DNA of 64,000 nt from Botryococcus braunii (GCA_002005505.1 KV908512.1:242733-306732); one strand, 5' to 3'. Positions 1 through 11,779 are shown, counted from the first letter of the stretch. The notes: a model not told the origin generated them from the sequence alone. Program-made: numbers and translations.

Positions 1-471
1 GTCGTCCCCAGCTATGGTACCCGGGGGCATTTGCCAACCCCTGGAAGGCTAATTCGTGTCAAAGTTTTGGGATTACTGGAATAAGTGTTTAGGAATATGT
101 CGCCCTAGTTCTCAAAGAACCGAGCTGATCCACACCATGGAACCGACTTTTAAAGTTGTGAATATGCAGGAACACGTACGAATTCCCACAACATACTCGA
201 ATAAGTTGTGGGATGAGCCCTGACAGCAAAGGGCAACTATAGTCCGTCGCATGTACATATATACAGCTATGGGTGCCATGCATGTCGATGGCAGTGCACC
301 TCATGGCACACCAACAGATTTCTTCCTGGACGGAATCCCGAAGAAAGAACCTAAATGAGGATGACCTCAAAGAGTTACCTTTCACATGCCACCAAGGCAG
401 CTCCAATGATGGGCCATATCAACCATGTCACAGTCCTTTACAAGTTACCAAGCCCTGCTTTTTGTGTGGGT

Positions 472-472
<1 letters not shown>
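1..472. other. No gene recognised
   Basis: Short open frames occur on both strands, but none has recognisable motifs, splice context or codon bias. Nothing else is supported here. Confidence 0.5.
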
Positions 473-554
<82 letters not shown>

Positions 555-573
555 CACACACACACACACACAT

Positions 574-607
<34 letters not shown>

Positions 608-694
608 GCACACACACACACACACACACACACGCACGCACACACACACACACACACACACACTTGTGTGTGTGCGTGTGTGTGTGTGTGTGTG
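473..694. repeat. (CA)n then (TG)n microsatellite
   Basis: A run of CA with a few TG/GC interruptions to about 663 switches to TG up to about 694, so the junction is itself an inverted dinucleotide tract. All long open frames across it are His-Thr or Val-Cys artefacts. Confidence 0.97.
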
Positions 695-699
695 AACGC

Positions 700-1610
700 G
701 CACACAACACAACACAATTTGGGGTGGACACGATTAGAGGACAGGCGGGAAAAGATAGGCTGGAACGAGAGGAGGAGGGGCGGGGGGGGGGGGGTGGGAA
801 GATGGAAAGGAAGGCATTTCGAGCAAAAGTCGTTCACTCACGTGGTAAGCAGATTAGTGTATGGAAGGAACATGAAGTTTATATAATGTCATATATGTCA
901 TGAAATTCCCCGAAGGTTTTCCACATAGCCAGGGGAGATACGCTCCCGGACGACACGTGGCGGGCAGGAAACACAGAATGGGACCGGAGGTGGCGTCAAA
1001 AAAGCTTAAGGCCTTTTGAACAGAGACGTTAACGTGATACATGCACGCGGTATTCTGAAAAAGGTACGGAAGGTACGGGTAGTTTACGGGTTGTTGCGGG
1101 AGTTTCCTGGATGTCTTAAGGCCTTGTCTCCCTGCCGCGGACATATAATGGCAATGACACAATGTAACAAGGTCGCAATGCTAACAAATATCCAGGCATT
1201 TTAAAGTGCCAATCTTACCTCCTCAGAACTGTTACTATGGCAAATACTTCTGAATGTTCCTGACTGTTATATAATGCCTGCAGCACATGATCACTCCACT
1301 TCAAAATAAGACTTCACCAATCATGCCACTTACAAGTATAATTAGAAGTCAGACTGACGTTATAACTATTTCTTAAAATCTTCTAGGCAACCTCATCCTG
1401 CACACAAGGATCGTTCCACGACAATCCAAAGGATCTGCATGCAATCCCTCACCAAGTTATGCATGCAATCATGCATAACTTGCCGGATGTAGTTACACAA
1501 AGACCATCTTTCCAGGATGACGGTGAGAACCCAGATATCCCCCTCCAAACCATATTCCCCTTCCATTCCAAGTCTCCCCTTCCTAAGTTCCCACACAATT
1601 CCCAACTTGT
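700..1610. repeat. Dispersed repeat DR1, copy 1
   Basis: This roughly 900-bp segment is a diverged direct copy of 20780-21722. Shared blocks include the start (gtggacacgatta), the block around agcaaaagtcgttcactca, the block agaatgggaccggaggtggc, and a late block around aatccaaaggatctgcatgc. The two copies differ by many substitutions and indels. Both abut a CA array on the left. No coding capacity is conserved between them, so this is probably an old non-autonomous element or a decayed UTR. Confidence 0.75.
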
Positions 1611-1631
1611 TTTCTTCATGCAAAAGAGAAG

Positions 1632-1770
1632 ACTTTTAAGTGGCTGCACTACTTTTTGGCACTCGCCATTGTAGAACGTCCACATCCCTTGCCATAATGG
1701 CTGGTCCTGAATGTAATATTCTCTTCCTTCCTTTCTTTCTTCCACATTACAGTGTAGGCGTTCTGTTTTT
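1632..1770. repeat. Short dispersed repeat shared with 54521-54602
   Basis: The blocks ttttaagt.gctgcactact, tttttggcactcgcca and cacattacagtgtaggcgtt occur in the same order in both places. The copy here has about 60 extra nt between the second and third block. Part of that extra sequence (tggctggtcctgaatgtaat) recurs with one change near 3575-3600. Confidence 0.6.
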
Positions 1771-2111
1771 ACATATCCGGATGAAAGAACTCCAGAAAAC
1801 ACTCGGTAAGGCAAAGGTAGAAGGGTGCGCTTTCCTAGGGGGTGATCTTAATTATAGAGTTGATTCCTTTCCCCAATGACCCCCTGGGGGGGACCCTAGT
1901 CAATCCCCATTGGCGGCAACTTCTTCGTACTGTCCACAAATTAGGGGTTTACATTTGCACTGGCCGTGTCATGGGAGATATCCCAGCCGGTGTGTCATAC
2001 CACGGTACGCGTAGATCAGCGGCAACACGACTCGAACATATTACTGTATCCCCAAATCTTATCCCACACCTACACGACAGTGGCATTGATCGTGAGAGGT
2101 CAGCTGAGTCT

Positions 2112-2213
2112 GCAGAGTCTGACCATTTCCCACTTTGTGCATCCCTGTCTATATAGATCCCTGTCTATACAGAGTCTGACCATTTCCCACTCTGCGCATC
2201 CCTGTCTATATTA
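2112..2213. repeat. Tandem duplication inside LINE relic
   Basis: A segment of about 45 bp containing gtctgaccatttcccact and gcatccctgtctata is present twice with a 57-bp offset. It lies just after the SDHFPL endonuclease motif and contributes to the broken frame. Confidence 0.8.
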
Positions 2214-2914
2214 TATAGTCCTATTCATCCTAGACTTTGTCCCTCCTCTAATCAAGGGGGACACCCGTTGTCACAAACTTGCTGGTGCCAATTTGCAAGG
2301 GATCGATATGTCCAAGCATTACAGAGGGATGAATTGAACCTCATGAGCCAATGTGAAAAAGCAGTTGATGATGGGGACATTAAGTCTAGCATTCATTGCC
2401 TCTATGGCCTCATAAAAAATGCTGCAAAGAATGCAGGAATGCATGACCAAAACAAAAGATATATCCCCACCGGCATCAACATCAACCCTTTTTTGACCAG
2501 GAATGCCGGGCTCTTAAACGGGAAGTCTGGAGGTATGCTATGTGAACCAATTTGCGCATCAAAATGGCGGGGTGATGAGGCATATGCTACTTACGCTCTA
2601 ACCTCCGGAGCTCATCAGCCCATATGCTATTGTCAGGAGAAAGAAAAGGGCATGCCAGGCCCAAAAGCTACAAACAGTGGTACACCAAAAGCATTTCAAC
2701 CTCCATAGGTTTTGGAAAACCCTTCGGCGTGAAAAGGATAGACTGCCCGAACCCCGAGTTAGAGATGTGTCAACTTGGGATTCGTATATACATTCCCTTG
2801 CAAGTGGTCTTGGAAATGAAGAGCTCGCGCAGGGTCTGCCTATTGGGGCATATGCATATCCTCCCCATCAAGTCCCCGAAGATCGTGGTCACGACCATTG
2901 CGACCAGCTGAATA

Positions 2915-2950
2915 TTCTGTGAAGGGAGCATTAATGCTCCCTTCACAGAA
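2915..2950. repeat. Perfect 36-bp palindrome
   Basis: An 18-bp arm, ttctgtgaagggagcatt, is followed directly by its exact reverse complement with no spacer. It lies in the LINE relic at the linker/RT junction; the right arm encodes the conserved APFTEEE-like entry to the RT domain. Confidence 0.95.
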
Positions 2951-2990
2951 GAGGAAATTGACTTTAGTCTCCGAGCTCTAGCCAATGGGA

Positions 2991-3122
2991 AATCCCCGGG
3001 GAAAAATGGTTACTCTACAGAGTTGTTTCGCTATGCTCAGCCCCTTACACACCCGGGGGATCCTTACTAAGCATGTTGAATTCAAAACAACTCTGTAGGG
3101 TAACCATTTTTCCCCGGGGATT
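2991..3122. repeat. 38-bp inverted repeat in LINE RT relic
   Basis: The arm at 2991-3028 (starting aatccccggggaaaaatggt) recurs as reverse complement at 3085-3122 with one mismatch, around a 56-nt spacer. The left arm is genuine RT sequence (KSPGKNGYSTELF). The right arm is an inverted second copy placed within the RT reading, so it is a secondary rearrangement. Confidence 0.93.
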
Positions 3123-3257
3123 CGTTTCGAAGTCCTGTCACTGCAGACATTTTTACTATGGCTCTTAGACAATGTACCATACCGGCGGAGTCAAATGTAT
3201 GTTTGGTGACACCAGTATATAAGAAAGAGGACGCGTTCCACACAGAAAATTCAGGTT

Positions 3258-3575
3258 ATGGAGGGTTTCGTTTAGAGGGAGGGTTTTGGAGGGTTTTCAG
3301 GCTTCAGGAGGTTTTCAGGCTTGGAGGGTCCGAGGGCTTTGGAGGGTTTGCTTGGGAATCCCACACCTCCACGGCGGCGCGAGTGACAATCTTATCATGG
3401 AGCGTGCTTCGCATTATAAAGGCGAGTGGCGGAATCCCAAACCGCTTGTGGGCTTGGGGACGAGGAGGCAAGCGGCAGGGAGTGTGGGGTTTGGAGGGTT
3501 TTGGAGAGTTGCCCGAGGGCTGCACAGGGTTTTGGAGGGTTTCCTTTTCCGGGAGGGTTTTGGAGGGTTTTCAGT
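3258..3575. repeat. GGAGGGTTTT-type minisatellite
   Basis: Degenerate units of about 10 bp (gagggttttg, gagggttttcag) fill 3258-3350 and 3484-3575, separated by a less repetitive 130 bp. The G-rich strand is plus. Chance frames through it look glycine/phenylalanine-rich and are not genes. Confidence 0.85.
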
Positions 3576-4315
3576 GGCTGGTCCTGGATGTAATATTCCT
3601 TCCTTCCTTCCTAGTTCTGTCAGTCACAGACTGTCACCCATCATTGTAATCAGTGACTTCATGGGGGTTGACAATGGCACCATAATTCTGGATTCCATAA
3701 TCTGGCACAGTGTGCGTGCGTTCTGGCCTGGTCAATGTCGGACATTGACTGAATGTCCCGCTGGCAAGTGCTGTCAAATCCGGGGATGTAGCGCGCTGTG
3801 GATCCCGGGCAGTAGCTGCCAGCTACCAGCTAGCAGTTCTTGCTAGACGGAAATTCACAACAACGAAGGCAAGCAGCGTGGAATTTGCTTGATGTTGAAG
3901 TGTTGTGACTCACAACTTGTGAGTCACAGTCTCGCTCGTGATGTAATTATTTCTTTCTTTCGCTCCTGGGGAGTCCCTCCCAGCAGGGCTGCCAGTCAGG
4001 AAAGCGCCCTTTGAAAATCACAGCGTGTATGGGATCCACAACGTGACCGATGGATCCGTGAAGTTGAAACAGTCTGTCCGAAACTTACGGATCCGCTTTT
4101 CAGGAGCGAAGGGGCAGCCGAGGTGTCCCACAAGGCCGTAAAGGGTGCAATGTTACGGTTCTTTACGAATATTGAGCCGTAACAGTGTTACTAGTCCGCG
4201 CGATTTGAATTTGTCCGGCGTAACCTCGGCGTGCTTTCTCGAAACTGTTCCTGCTGTGATTACAAGATACATCAGTCAGAAAAGATTGTCCTAACCACAT
4301 GGTTTAAGGACTTGA
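3576..4315. other. No gene recognised; small inverted repeat
   Basis: No coding signal is convincing. An inverted repeat with 11-bp arms (tgtgactcaca, 3-nt spacer) lies at 3904-3928. Upstream sequence of the secreted-protein gene must fall in the right half, but no TATA box stands out. Confidence 0.5.
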
Positions 4316-4693
4316 ATGGTCACAATGCATATTTCTACATTTTCCCGTGTCCTGATTGTACCACTGACCACCATCCTTGTCTTGGCGGGTTATGGGTTAT
4401 TGAAACCTTCCTATGGTTTCGAGCAACTCGGATCTGGTACAGGCGTGCAAACTCTATGTGGAGGCGACGGTCAACCTTGTTCGGCCTTATCCCGCGATGA
4501 ATCCATCGCGGTTGAAAGTACTCCGGAACAGGACATGTCGGTGTCTATTGAAGCCAGCAACGGATTCGATCCAACAACCCCTTGTCCGAGAACATCATTC
4601 TATGATTTGAAAGCTCAAGGAATAACGAGAGCCCAAGTAGCAGCGCAGGCATGCTTCGAACTCCTCCTTGACATGTTATCCAGTTCCACGTCG
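4316..4693 (+). CDS. Candidate exon 1, signal peptide
   Basis: The frame opens with two nearby Met codons (4316, 4325). The second begins a typical secretory leader: a short polar start, then a hydrophobic run VLIVPLTTILVLAGYGLL. Downstream it is soluble and Cys-containing (LCGGDGQPC). The frame reaches a stop at 4706-4708, but a GT donor at 4694 (after codon TCG) leaves it in phase 0, matching the next exon. If unspliced, this would be a complete 130-residue secreted protein. Both readings are possible. Confidence 0.45.
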
Positions 4694-5066
4694 GTGTTAG
4701 GTTACTGATTCAATTACCTTTAAAACTCAAAAGTATCCTCGTGAAATCATGCAAGACTGAATACTCAGCATCCTTCCATTTGCTGCATCTTACTGTCTCC
4801 CATGAGGTGGCGCGTCGCAAACCTCCCCATAACAATGCTGAGTACACGGGGTATGTTGCGAGAAATTGCTGGACCAAACTGTGGGAGATACCTTCATAGA
4901 GTTAGGAGGGGCAGAGGGGGCATCACGAAAGTATCAGGCAGAGAAAGGCGAGAGTCATGAGAGGAGGAAAAGTGAGCGAGGGAGAATGACGAGGGGCTGA
5001 AAGAAACGAGGAAGGAGGTTAGAGGACAGGCCAATGTAGTGCAGGGCCGCGTCCGTACACAGGCAC

Positions 5067-5073
5067 GCACACA

Positions 5074-5133
<60 letters not shown>
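5067..5133. repeat. (CA)n array in intron 1
   Basis: An almost pure CA run is followed by a poly-G tract near 5147-5158. It lies inside the proposed 4694-5351 intron. Confidence 0.95.
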
Positions 5134-5141
<8 letters not shown>

Positions 5142-5351
5142 AGCAGGGGGGGGGGGGGAGATGTGTCTGCAACTTGAGAAATTGGGGGTGGATGTATCTG
5201 ATGGTGTTGCAGCAATCTATTAACACAGGGTAAAGTTCTACCAATGTGTACTTTTCTCAAGGTAGCCTAAGTACATCAGCAAGTAAATGGGCTTCTTGCA
5301 GCAGGATGACTAATGATGATGATCTTTTCCAACATTGTCTTGAATATGCAG

Positions 5352-5533
5352 ATGAGTCTCTGCCTCAACGACTTCCGGGTAAATCCTTGGAAGTACATTG
5401 CGGACATTAATCTGATCCCCAAGGCTGACGGCACTCGATGCAACTATGATAGAGATGTTGCCCCTTTTTACCAAGATGGAAAATTTCGCAATCCGTTCCA
5501 ACTCGATACCGATAACGCCGGACAAATGGACAG
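5352..5533 (+). CDS. Candidate exon 2, secreted-protein gene
   Basis: An AG acceptor (tgaatatgcag) precedes 5352 and a consensus donor GTAAGC follows 5533. The frame encodes LNDFRVNPWKYIADINL and further hydrophilic sequence without repeats, unlike surrounding intron DNA. It exits in phase 2 (AG), completed by the first base of the exon at 7136. Confidence 0.55.
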
Positions 5534-5686
5534 GTAAGCTTACTCTCCTTGTTGCTGCTCTTGTTGTGATGAAGGTGCCTGTAGTAGAACCCATGCGCAA
5601 TCCTTTCCCTGGCATGTGTTTTTGTACGAGAAAGGAGTAGTCATGGAGTGAGAAAGGAAGGGTAAAGGAACAGCAAGGAGAAAGGG

Positions 5687-5689
<3 letters not shown>

Positions 5690-5720
<31 letters not shown>
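5690..5720. repeat. (TG)n array in intron 2
   Basis: A short TG run of about 30 nt lies 156 nt downstream of the exon 2 donor. Poly-C (5764-5780) and poly-G tracts follow. Confidence 0.93.
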
Positions 5721-6743
5721 GAGTGAAATGGAGGTAATGTATGTTGACAGTGATACAACTCAACCCCCCCCCCCCCCCCCCAAAACACCGAGAGAGGGGG
5801 GGGAGAGAAAAGGGGGGGGGGCTATGACCATATCCGAGGTTGTGTAGAACCACATACTTGGCATTTCTGAAGAAGGCCAAGTCACCAATTTTACCTGACA
5901 ACCATGATTCTGTAGTCCTGCTCCCGTCTGGCAGATCGGATGGGATAGAGGAGAGGTGGCTTAGGAGCCCACTTCTACAGGGAAGTGGATAAATGAATGT
6001 TACCCATAACCCTACATAATGACTGCCGGATGTGCTCTGTCAGCCATGTTACTCATGACATTCATCCACTCCTTCCAAGGGGTAGTCCTGCAGGGGTTCC
6101 TGGGTCTTTAAGTCATGGAAAAAGAGGGTGATAAACCATGTAAAGTTAAAATGTCAAGTGCCTTGGTTCGGTGGTTCCATATTTGCACACCTGGCATCCT
6201 TTCCCTGACTTTGTTAGTCTGGAAGAGTCACAAATCTGTTCTTGATGAACCGGGGGCCTGTGGACATATCGGACGTTCTCTGTAGCTGTGACACTGGGCC
6301 GTGTGACGGACGGTCACACTCTGCTAAATCAATTCCCTCTTTGCTAGTCCCATTTTAAGTCGATGGGCCCTTGTTCCCTCTTCCCTTCTGTCAGGACAGA
6401 TATCACTAACCTGACCCCCCCCCCCCCCCGGGGGGCATGTTCATATGTCTCTCAAGGAGAGAGGGTCAGGGAGGTGTGCCCGTATGTGTCTGTGTTTCTG
6501 CATGCAAAACCAGCACGATGCCCGTGGTGGCACACCATGTCAGACTTTTGATCGGAGAAGTAGAATGCATCAGGGTGTTCGGTATGAAGGTTTTGTTTTG
6601 GAACCTTCCACTACCCCTTGCACCCCATTCTTACGACTTCCTCAGAGTGTAAGAGCTAACTTTGCTGACGCACCCAGCTACATGCATGAGGTACTGTTGT
6701 TTTCAATGATTGCTTCGTTCAAGTCCAACACCTTCGCCAGATG

Positions 6744-6785
6744 CCCCCCCCCCCCCTCTCTCTCTCTCTCTCTATGTGTGTGTCT

Positions 6786-6847
<62 letters not shown>
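6744..6847. repeat. Poly-C, (CT)n and (TG)n compound array
   Basis: Poly-C near 6744-6757 passes to CT and then a long TG run ending about 6847. It sits in the 1.6-kb intron between 5533 and 7136. Confidence 0.95.
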
Positions 6848-6850
<3 letters not shown>

Positions 6851-7135
6851 TGTTGAGGACATGAAAAAGTTGTCCATACTTTGACAACTGCACTGCTGAA
6901 AGCATGACAGATCACTGACAGTCCCGTCGACTGTGTCTGTGACCCCAAAATCTGTCGGGGCGCATCTTGCCAGGTAGGGTTTTGCAGTCCATGTGACGCC
7001 TCCTAATGACCATTTTGGTGAGTTCTCAGGGGTCCACACGCTGACACAAATTTCTGTCGTTGTATAAGAGTCCGACAGTTGCAGTTCCAGATCAACACAA
7101 CACACACCCACCGACTCTCATTGTGTCATGCACAG

Positions 7136-7296
7136 GATTGCGCAGCAGCACTCGGACAACATGGCTACTTACGTCTATGTTGGTCACACTCAGACACAGC
7201 CATTCACGCTAACCCAGGCGCAGCGGGTTCAGAATTCGGGTGCCTACGGAACGGTTCCTGCCGGTGGCACTCTTTCCGAGGCCGAGAATGTGGCAG
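7136..7296 (+). CDS. Candidate exon 3, secreted-protein gene
   Basis: Acceptor cattgtgtcatgcacag precedes it and donor GTGAGG follows. Joined to exon 2 the frame continues through an AGG codon into IAQQHSDNMATYVYVGH and ends AGGTLSEAENVA plus one base. The sequence is polar with Thr/Gln/Ser, as in extracellular proteins. Both borders and phases fit the flanking exons. Confidence 0.55.
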
Positions 7297-7782
7297 GTGA
7301 GGGTCCCCACTCCCAATGATAGCTGCCATCTCACATGCTCTCATAGGGTCCCATCGGTTCCGGCGTTTGCAACTGCCCTTCCCATCCCCACATCGGGACA
7401 TATTGGGGATAGGGTCAGGATCTCGAGTCGGTATTGGATCGATGATTGTTTGTAAAAGGTTGTCGAGTGGACGTTCTTCAGCGGAAAGTAATGTTCCGGA
7501 TGTTCACCTGGAAAAGTGTGATTGGAGTTTGTGGGAACATCCCACATCCGATCCCCGTGGCAGGAATGCAATAATTTGATTGTCAGCCCTGCAAGTTCTG
7601 CTGCCAGAAAGTCATTGCCTTCCGTTCCCGCAAGTACTGTCGATGCCAACTTTTTAATTGTGTCACTAGTACCCTCTTTACCCAGATTCTGCTGATCTGC
7701 TGACATTAGGTCTACCTTCCTTGATGTACCTCTAATTTAGTCATGTACCTCCTTCAATTATGCTTTGCCTATGCATCGTTAG

Positions 7783-7958
<176 letters not shown>

Positions 7959-8117
7959 GTGTGGGTGTGTTTCTGCGTGTTGTGTCTGTGCGTCCGTGTA
8001 TTGTGTTTGTGGATTTGTGGGTGCGTGTGTTTCGTGGGATGGCATGAAAGTTGGCAACTGTTTTGGTACTTTTATTTTGAATCATCATAAAATGACGGTC
8101 TGCAGGAGATGGCCAGC

Positions 8118-8425
8118 CCGACTTGGTGTATTTGTTCTCCCAGTGGATATGGTAAGCCCAAACCTCTTGTATTCCTTTCTGGCCTCGTGAATATGAGAAG
8201 CCAAGAACTCTGGTCTATTTTCCCAGTACAAATCGTCAACCCAAACTTCTGGTGTATTTGTTTACAAATTGGACACACCCCCCCCCCCCAAAAAAAAGTG
8301 TGTCTGGTTTCCCGGTGGATGTGGTAAGCCCAAACCTCTGGTGTGTTTATTCTCCCAGTGGATATGGAAAGGCCAAGCCTCTTGTGTATTTGTTTTCCCA
8401 TGGGATATGATAATGCAAAACCTCC
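8118..8425. repeat. Degenerate 43-bp tandem repeat
   Basis: About seven units of roughly 43 bp with core ctggtgtatttgttctccca followed by gtggatatggtaagcccaaa. Units vary by substitutions and one carries a poly-C/poly-A insertion near 8280. It lies inside an intron of the gene model. Confidence 0.85.
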
Positions 8426-8514
8426 CGGTTGAGACAATCCAAGTGCCCTCAGAAGAACAGACAGCAAGCAGGCTGTCGGCAGAGTGGTTTTGCTTAGAGA
8501 GATAATCACAAATT

Positions 8515-8576
8515 CTTAGACGACCATCCCTCTGTCCCAGATTTTCTTAGACGACCATCCCTCTGTCCCAGATTTT
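8515..8576. repeat. Perfect 31-bp tandem duplication
   Basis: Two identical 31-bp copies beginning cttagacgaccatccctctg stand head to tail (8515-8545 and 8546-8576). The lack of mutations indicates a recent event. Confidence 0.97.
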
Positions 8577-8854
8577 CTTTCAGCTTAGGTCCCTTTCTGC
8601 CTAGATTTCTCCCAGCACAGTCGCCTCAAAAGTCAAATTGAAACCATTTTGCGGCTGCAGACTTTCAGCGTTGTTTCCATTGTCACGATTGCCTGTCATT
8701 GCCACAACAGACATGTTTGGTGTGGGAATGGGCAAGGAAGGGCTCTATAAGGGTGAGCAAGGGTCACAAGACCACTGCACTGTCCGAACAAAGGTTACAT
8801 GGCTTTGCACTGTATGAAATTCTACGTTAAGGAAATCCTTCACACTCTTGTGCA

Positions 8855-8992
<138 letters not shown>

Positions 8993-9057
8993 TGAAGGCG
9001 TGATAGCTGGCCCGGGGGGGGGGGGGGTGGTGCAAGTCTGATGGTTATGATTGGCAG

Positions 9058-9129
9058 CTAGAGTATACAACTGTGTGTTTGTTACCACTGTCTTAGACAA
9101 TGCAAACTTTGACGCCGATGATTGGAAAG
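9058..9129 (+). CDS. Candidate exon 4, secreted-protein gene
   Basis: A 72-nt exon flanked by AG (ttatgattggcag) and GTAGAG. In phase 1 it reads RVYNCVFVTTVLDNANFDA then DDWK with no stop. Its small size makes it less certain than its neighbours, but the phase agrees with the exon at 7136. Confidence 0.4.
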
Positions 9130-9371
9130 GTAGAGTGTGCTTTGCACCACTGTGTGAGTCTTACGACTCATTTTCTGCGCTGTCTGATGCACGTGTTTGG
9201 ATTGTGGAGTATGTTATGCTCCTCAAGCTGATGCATTTGTTGGGTTGCAGCTCTCCCGAACATCGGCCAAACATTATTGTACGTTACTCGCAGCCTTCAA
9301 TTGTTTTGGGTGAAACAAATACTGCCGTTTCTTTTCATTGTCAATGCATGGATACATCGTCAGTACATCAG

Positions 9372-9541
9372 TGCATACACCGATGCCTGATCCCCATCAG
9401 ATAGTGACAGTCCCTGTGGATTGCAATGCTGTTGATTCCATTCATGGCACATTAGGCAACACACCACAACCCTTTTCCAGCATGTGCACCATAACTGAAG
9501 GCTTAGATCCTAGACACCGCACCTTACATTACCTCTTGAAA
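9372..9541 (+). CDS. Possible exon 5 (weak)
   Basis: If the acceptor is acatcag at 9365-9371, phase 1 gives an open frame with HTPMPDPHQIVTVPVDCNAV and a phase-0 donor (aaa then GTATTG) at 9542, which fits the exon at 11362. An upstream frame in 9252-9360 (PNIIVRYSQPSIVLGE) also looks protein-like, but its phase does not match the exon before. One of these is probably coding; I cannot decide which. Confidence 0.25.
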
Positions 9542-9577
9542 GTATTGATATTGCGCCATGTTGGACATACATCGTGA

Positions 9578-11361
9578 AAGGCCTTCAATTCTGCGAATTA
9601 TTTCGGGGAAATTCGCCTACAAATTAAGCACGTCAGATGTCTAGGCCAAACCAGTGGATTCAAACCGCATCTGGCGTGTTCTGATTCGGATCTGAGTTTG
9701 GTCAATGAATGTCAAAACTGTGCGAGATTCCTCTCCAGCTGCATTCCTGCGCGCCTCCAGATACGCAGATCGTTCATATTTTGGAGAGTGTGTGAAAAGC
9801 AACCAGTAAATGGCACAGAATTAAACGGTAGATGCGCATAACCCATCATGATGGGTAGGTGTGCTTGTCAGCCAAGCGGCTGTGGACTTGGAATACATGT
9901 GTCAGGCGGATCTGGGAATGGCGCTGAACTGAATTAATAGGACACAAGACTCGTCATGATGATGACAAGATGTGCTTGTCAGCAAACTAATTCACGAGAT
10001 ACATCCAATCATTGGGGTCCTTTCACAAGCCCCACCATCTGACCAAGGTTCCTCGCATGGCGCAGAATTGTGTTCTTCAAGGAGTTGGAAGCGGGGCCGG
10101 CTGGGAACCAATCCGTCCTTACAGCACTTTCTTTACCCAGGTGCGACGAACACCCAGATGAGCAGGATGACACAGACTGAATCATGAATATTGCGTGCCT
10201 AAGACTAGCATAATTCGGAAAAGACTTCTCACAGACCTCGTTCCCTCTCCTCCTCTCCCCCTTCCCTTCCCTCCCTCCAATTCTCCTCCTCTACTCTTTC
10301 GAAAGACAGCAGTCTAGCAATGCTGCAACCAGCTGCTATAGCACATTTCTGCTCGTGATTCAATTGTAAACTAGGCCTGAGTGTGTTTCCACTCGCTGGA
10401 CTACCAGCTCCTCCGGACCCTAATTAATCACAGCTCAAAGCGCAGCTCCTTCACGGCCAAAGCAAATAATCATAGCGAGGATCCGGGGTCCCCCTACAGC
10501 CCGGCCATGACAATGCCTCACACCCTTTGGGATGTGGCAATTTTCCAAGGCAAGGTTTTTTTGCGTCAGTAATTGTCTTCTCCATAAATAAGCAAAATTC
10601 CGAGATGCATTGTCCCAGCTGCTGCACGGACGCTGTGTTGCATGGGCATGGGGTTGCGTAGCTCTGAGTTCAAGTCTACTTGCTACTTTAGATCCAGTTC
10701 TCCAGTTCTTTCTGCAAGACCCTCGCCCTCTTCCAGGTGGCAAGGGCAGGTGGTTGCTGCTGCCCCCCTTAGCGCAGAGTGCAGTTCTACTGGCTACATC
10801 AAGCGCAGTTCTTCATCCCCTTTTCCCCAGCTCCCCGCGGCCCCCCTTGCCCTCATGCAAGGGACTGGGACTAGGACCTCCATCAGCCTCGAGAGTTATT
10901 CTTTCCACAGCCCTTCCTCCCCACTCCAGTTACTGCATACACACACCTTCTTCCCACCTGGGACTCAATCGAAATTCAGTCAGCACCTGCCTCCTGCTGG
11001 GAGTGAGTGGAGTCTGTTGCAGTGTCTGTAGAGGCTGATGGTGGCTTCTATCTGCTTTTCCATCCTTCTGTCTCTGGTGGAGTAAAATACCTTCTTCAAT
11101 CCCCCCTGCCTGGGACTAGGTTGAAGCTGTTTGCTGCGCCCTCTCCTTGCCAACAAGTGTGACTTGAGACACACACTCACTCTCAGGCTCCACGCCTGCT
11201 CCTCTCTCTCTCAAGCGGGCGAGCGGGGGTCCGCACAAAAACGTTTTCATCTTCATTTTATTTGCAATGACGCAAGGATGACCTGCATGCTGTACTGAAC
11301 AATGCACGCCCTGTAACAGAATTTCATCTGCACCGGCGCGGGCACCACCTGCTCTGTCCAG
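9578..11361. other. No gene recognised
   Basis: Only short frames are present. A candidate 79-nt exon between AG and GT at about 10062-10140 reads VGSGAGWEPIRPYSTFFTQ but lacks further support. The rest is C/T-rich with Ser/Pro-type chance frames. Confidence 0.4.
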
Positions 11362-11503
11362 ACAAATCTAAACAGTTGTATTACTATTGCTGCTGCCGGA
11401 CGGCCCAACACACAACCCCCGGCACCTGTAGTAGCCTCCCCTCCGCCACCTCCCCCAGCCCCAGCCACGTGCTTCCCGCCACAAATTGCACCTGCGGGCA
11501 CAG
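11362..11503 (+). CDS. Candidate exon, proline-rich linker
   Basis: An AG acceptor (ctgctctgtccag) and GTGATG donor bound a frame beginning TNLNSCITIAAAGRPN, followed by a proline-rich stretch ASPPPPPPAPATCFPP. Such Pro/Ala/Ser linkers between Cys-containing modules are common in hydroxyproline-rich wall and matrix proteins of green algae. It exits in phase 1, exactly as required by the exon at 12081. Confidence 0.5.
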
Positions 11504-11707
11504 GTGATGCCTCCTCCTCCTCCTCCTCCTCCTGCTCCTCTTCCCCGCCCCCCCCCCACCCCTCTTTCCCTGTCTTTTTCCCCCTCTCCCCTGTCTGCCC
11601 CCCCTCTCTCCCTCTCTCCTATGTCTTTCCCACCCTCTCTCCCTCTCTCTTTATGTGATTCCCCATGCTCCCTCCCTCTCCCCCCCCCTCCTTCGCTCTC
11701 GCTCTCT

Positions 11708-11708
<1 letters not shown>

Positions 11709-11775
<67 letters not shown>
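11709..11775. repeat. (CA)n array in intron
   Basis: A pure CA run of about 66 nt inside a long C/T-rich intron (11504-12080), followed by poly-C. Confidence 0.96.

Positions 11776-11779
<4 letters not shown>

Larger units (their letters stand above)
1781..3259 (+). pseudogene. Decayed LINE: AP-endonuclease to start of RT
   Basis: Fragments in all three frames line up in the order expected for a non-LTR retrotransposon. An endonuclease core with GGDLNYRVD near 1839 comes first. Next are RLEHITVSPNLIPHL near 2030-2075 and the terminal SDHFPL motif near 2119. A linker with NPFLTRNAGLLNG follows near 2490-2530, then FWKTLRREKDRLPEPRV near 2710. The RT entry motif LRALANGKSPGKNGYSTELF is near 2970-3030 and CLVTPVYKKEDA near 3205. 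Frameshifts and two inverted duplications interrupt it, and it ends where the GGAGGGTTTT minisatellite begins. It belongs to the same broad LINE class as the RT at 16428-18302 but is much older. Frame assignments are by eye. Confidence 0.75.

Noticed and set aside
473..903. Long open frames across CA/TG arrays (His-Thr, Val-Cys, Ser-Leu peptides), also near 5.0, 6.8, 7.8, 8.8, 11.7, 20.6, 62.3 and 63.5 kb
   Set aside because: Pure dinucleotide repeats are open in several frames on both strands; there is no independent coding evidence.
3940..3965. gatgtaattatttctttcttt as a 3' end of the LINE relic starting at 1781
   Set aside because: Only about 10 bp match the LINE terminus before the simple tail, and the preceding UTR sequence is absent. 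Suggestive but not supportable.
10610..11038. Ser/Pro-rich frames of about 130-142 codons
   Set aside because: C/T-rich sequence yields such frames by composition; there is no splice or domain support.
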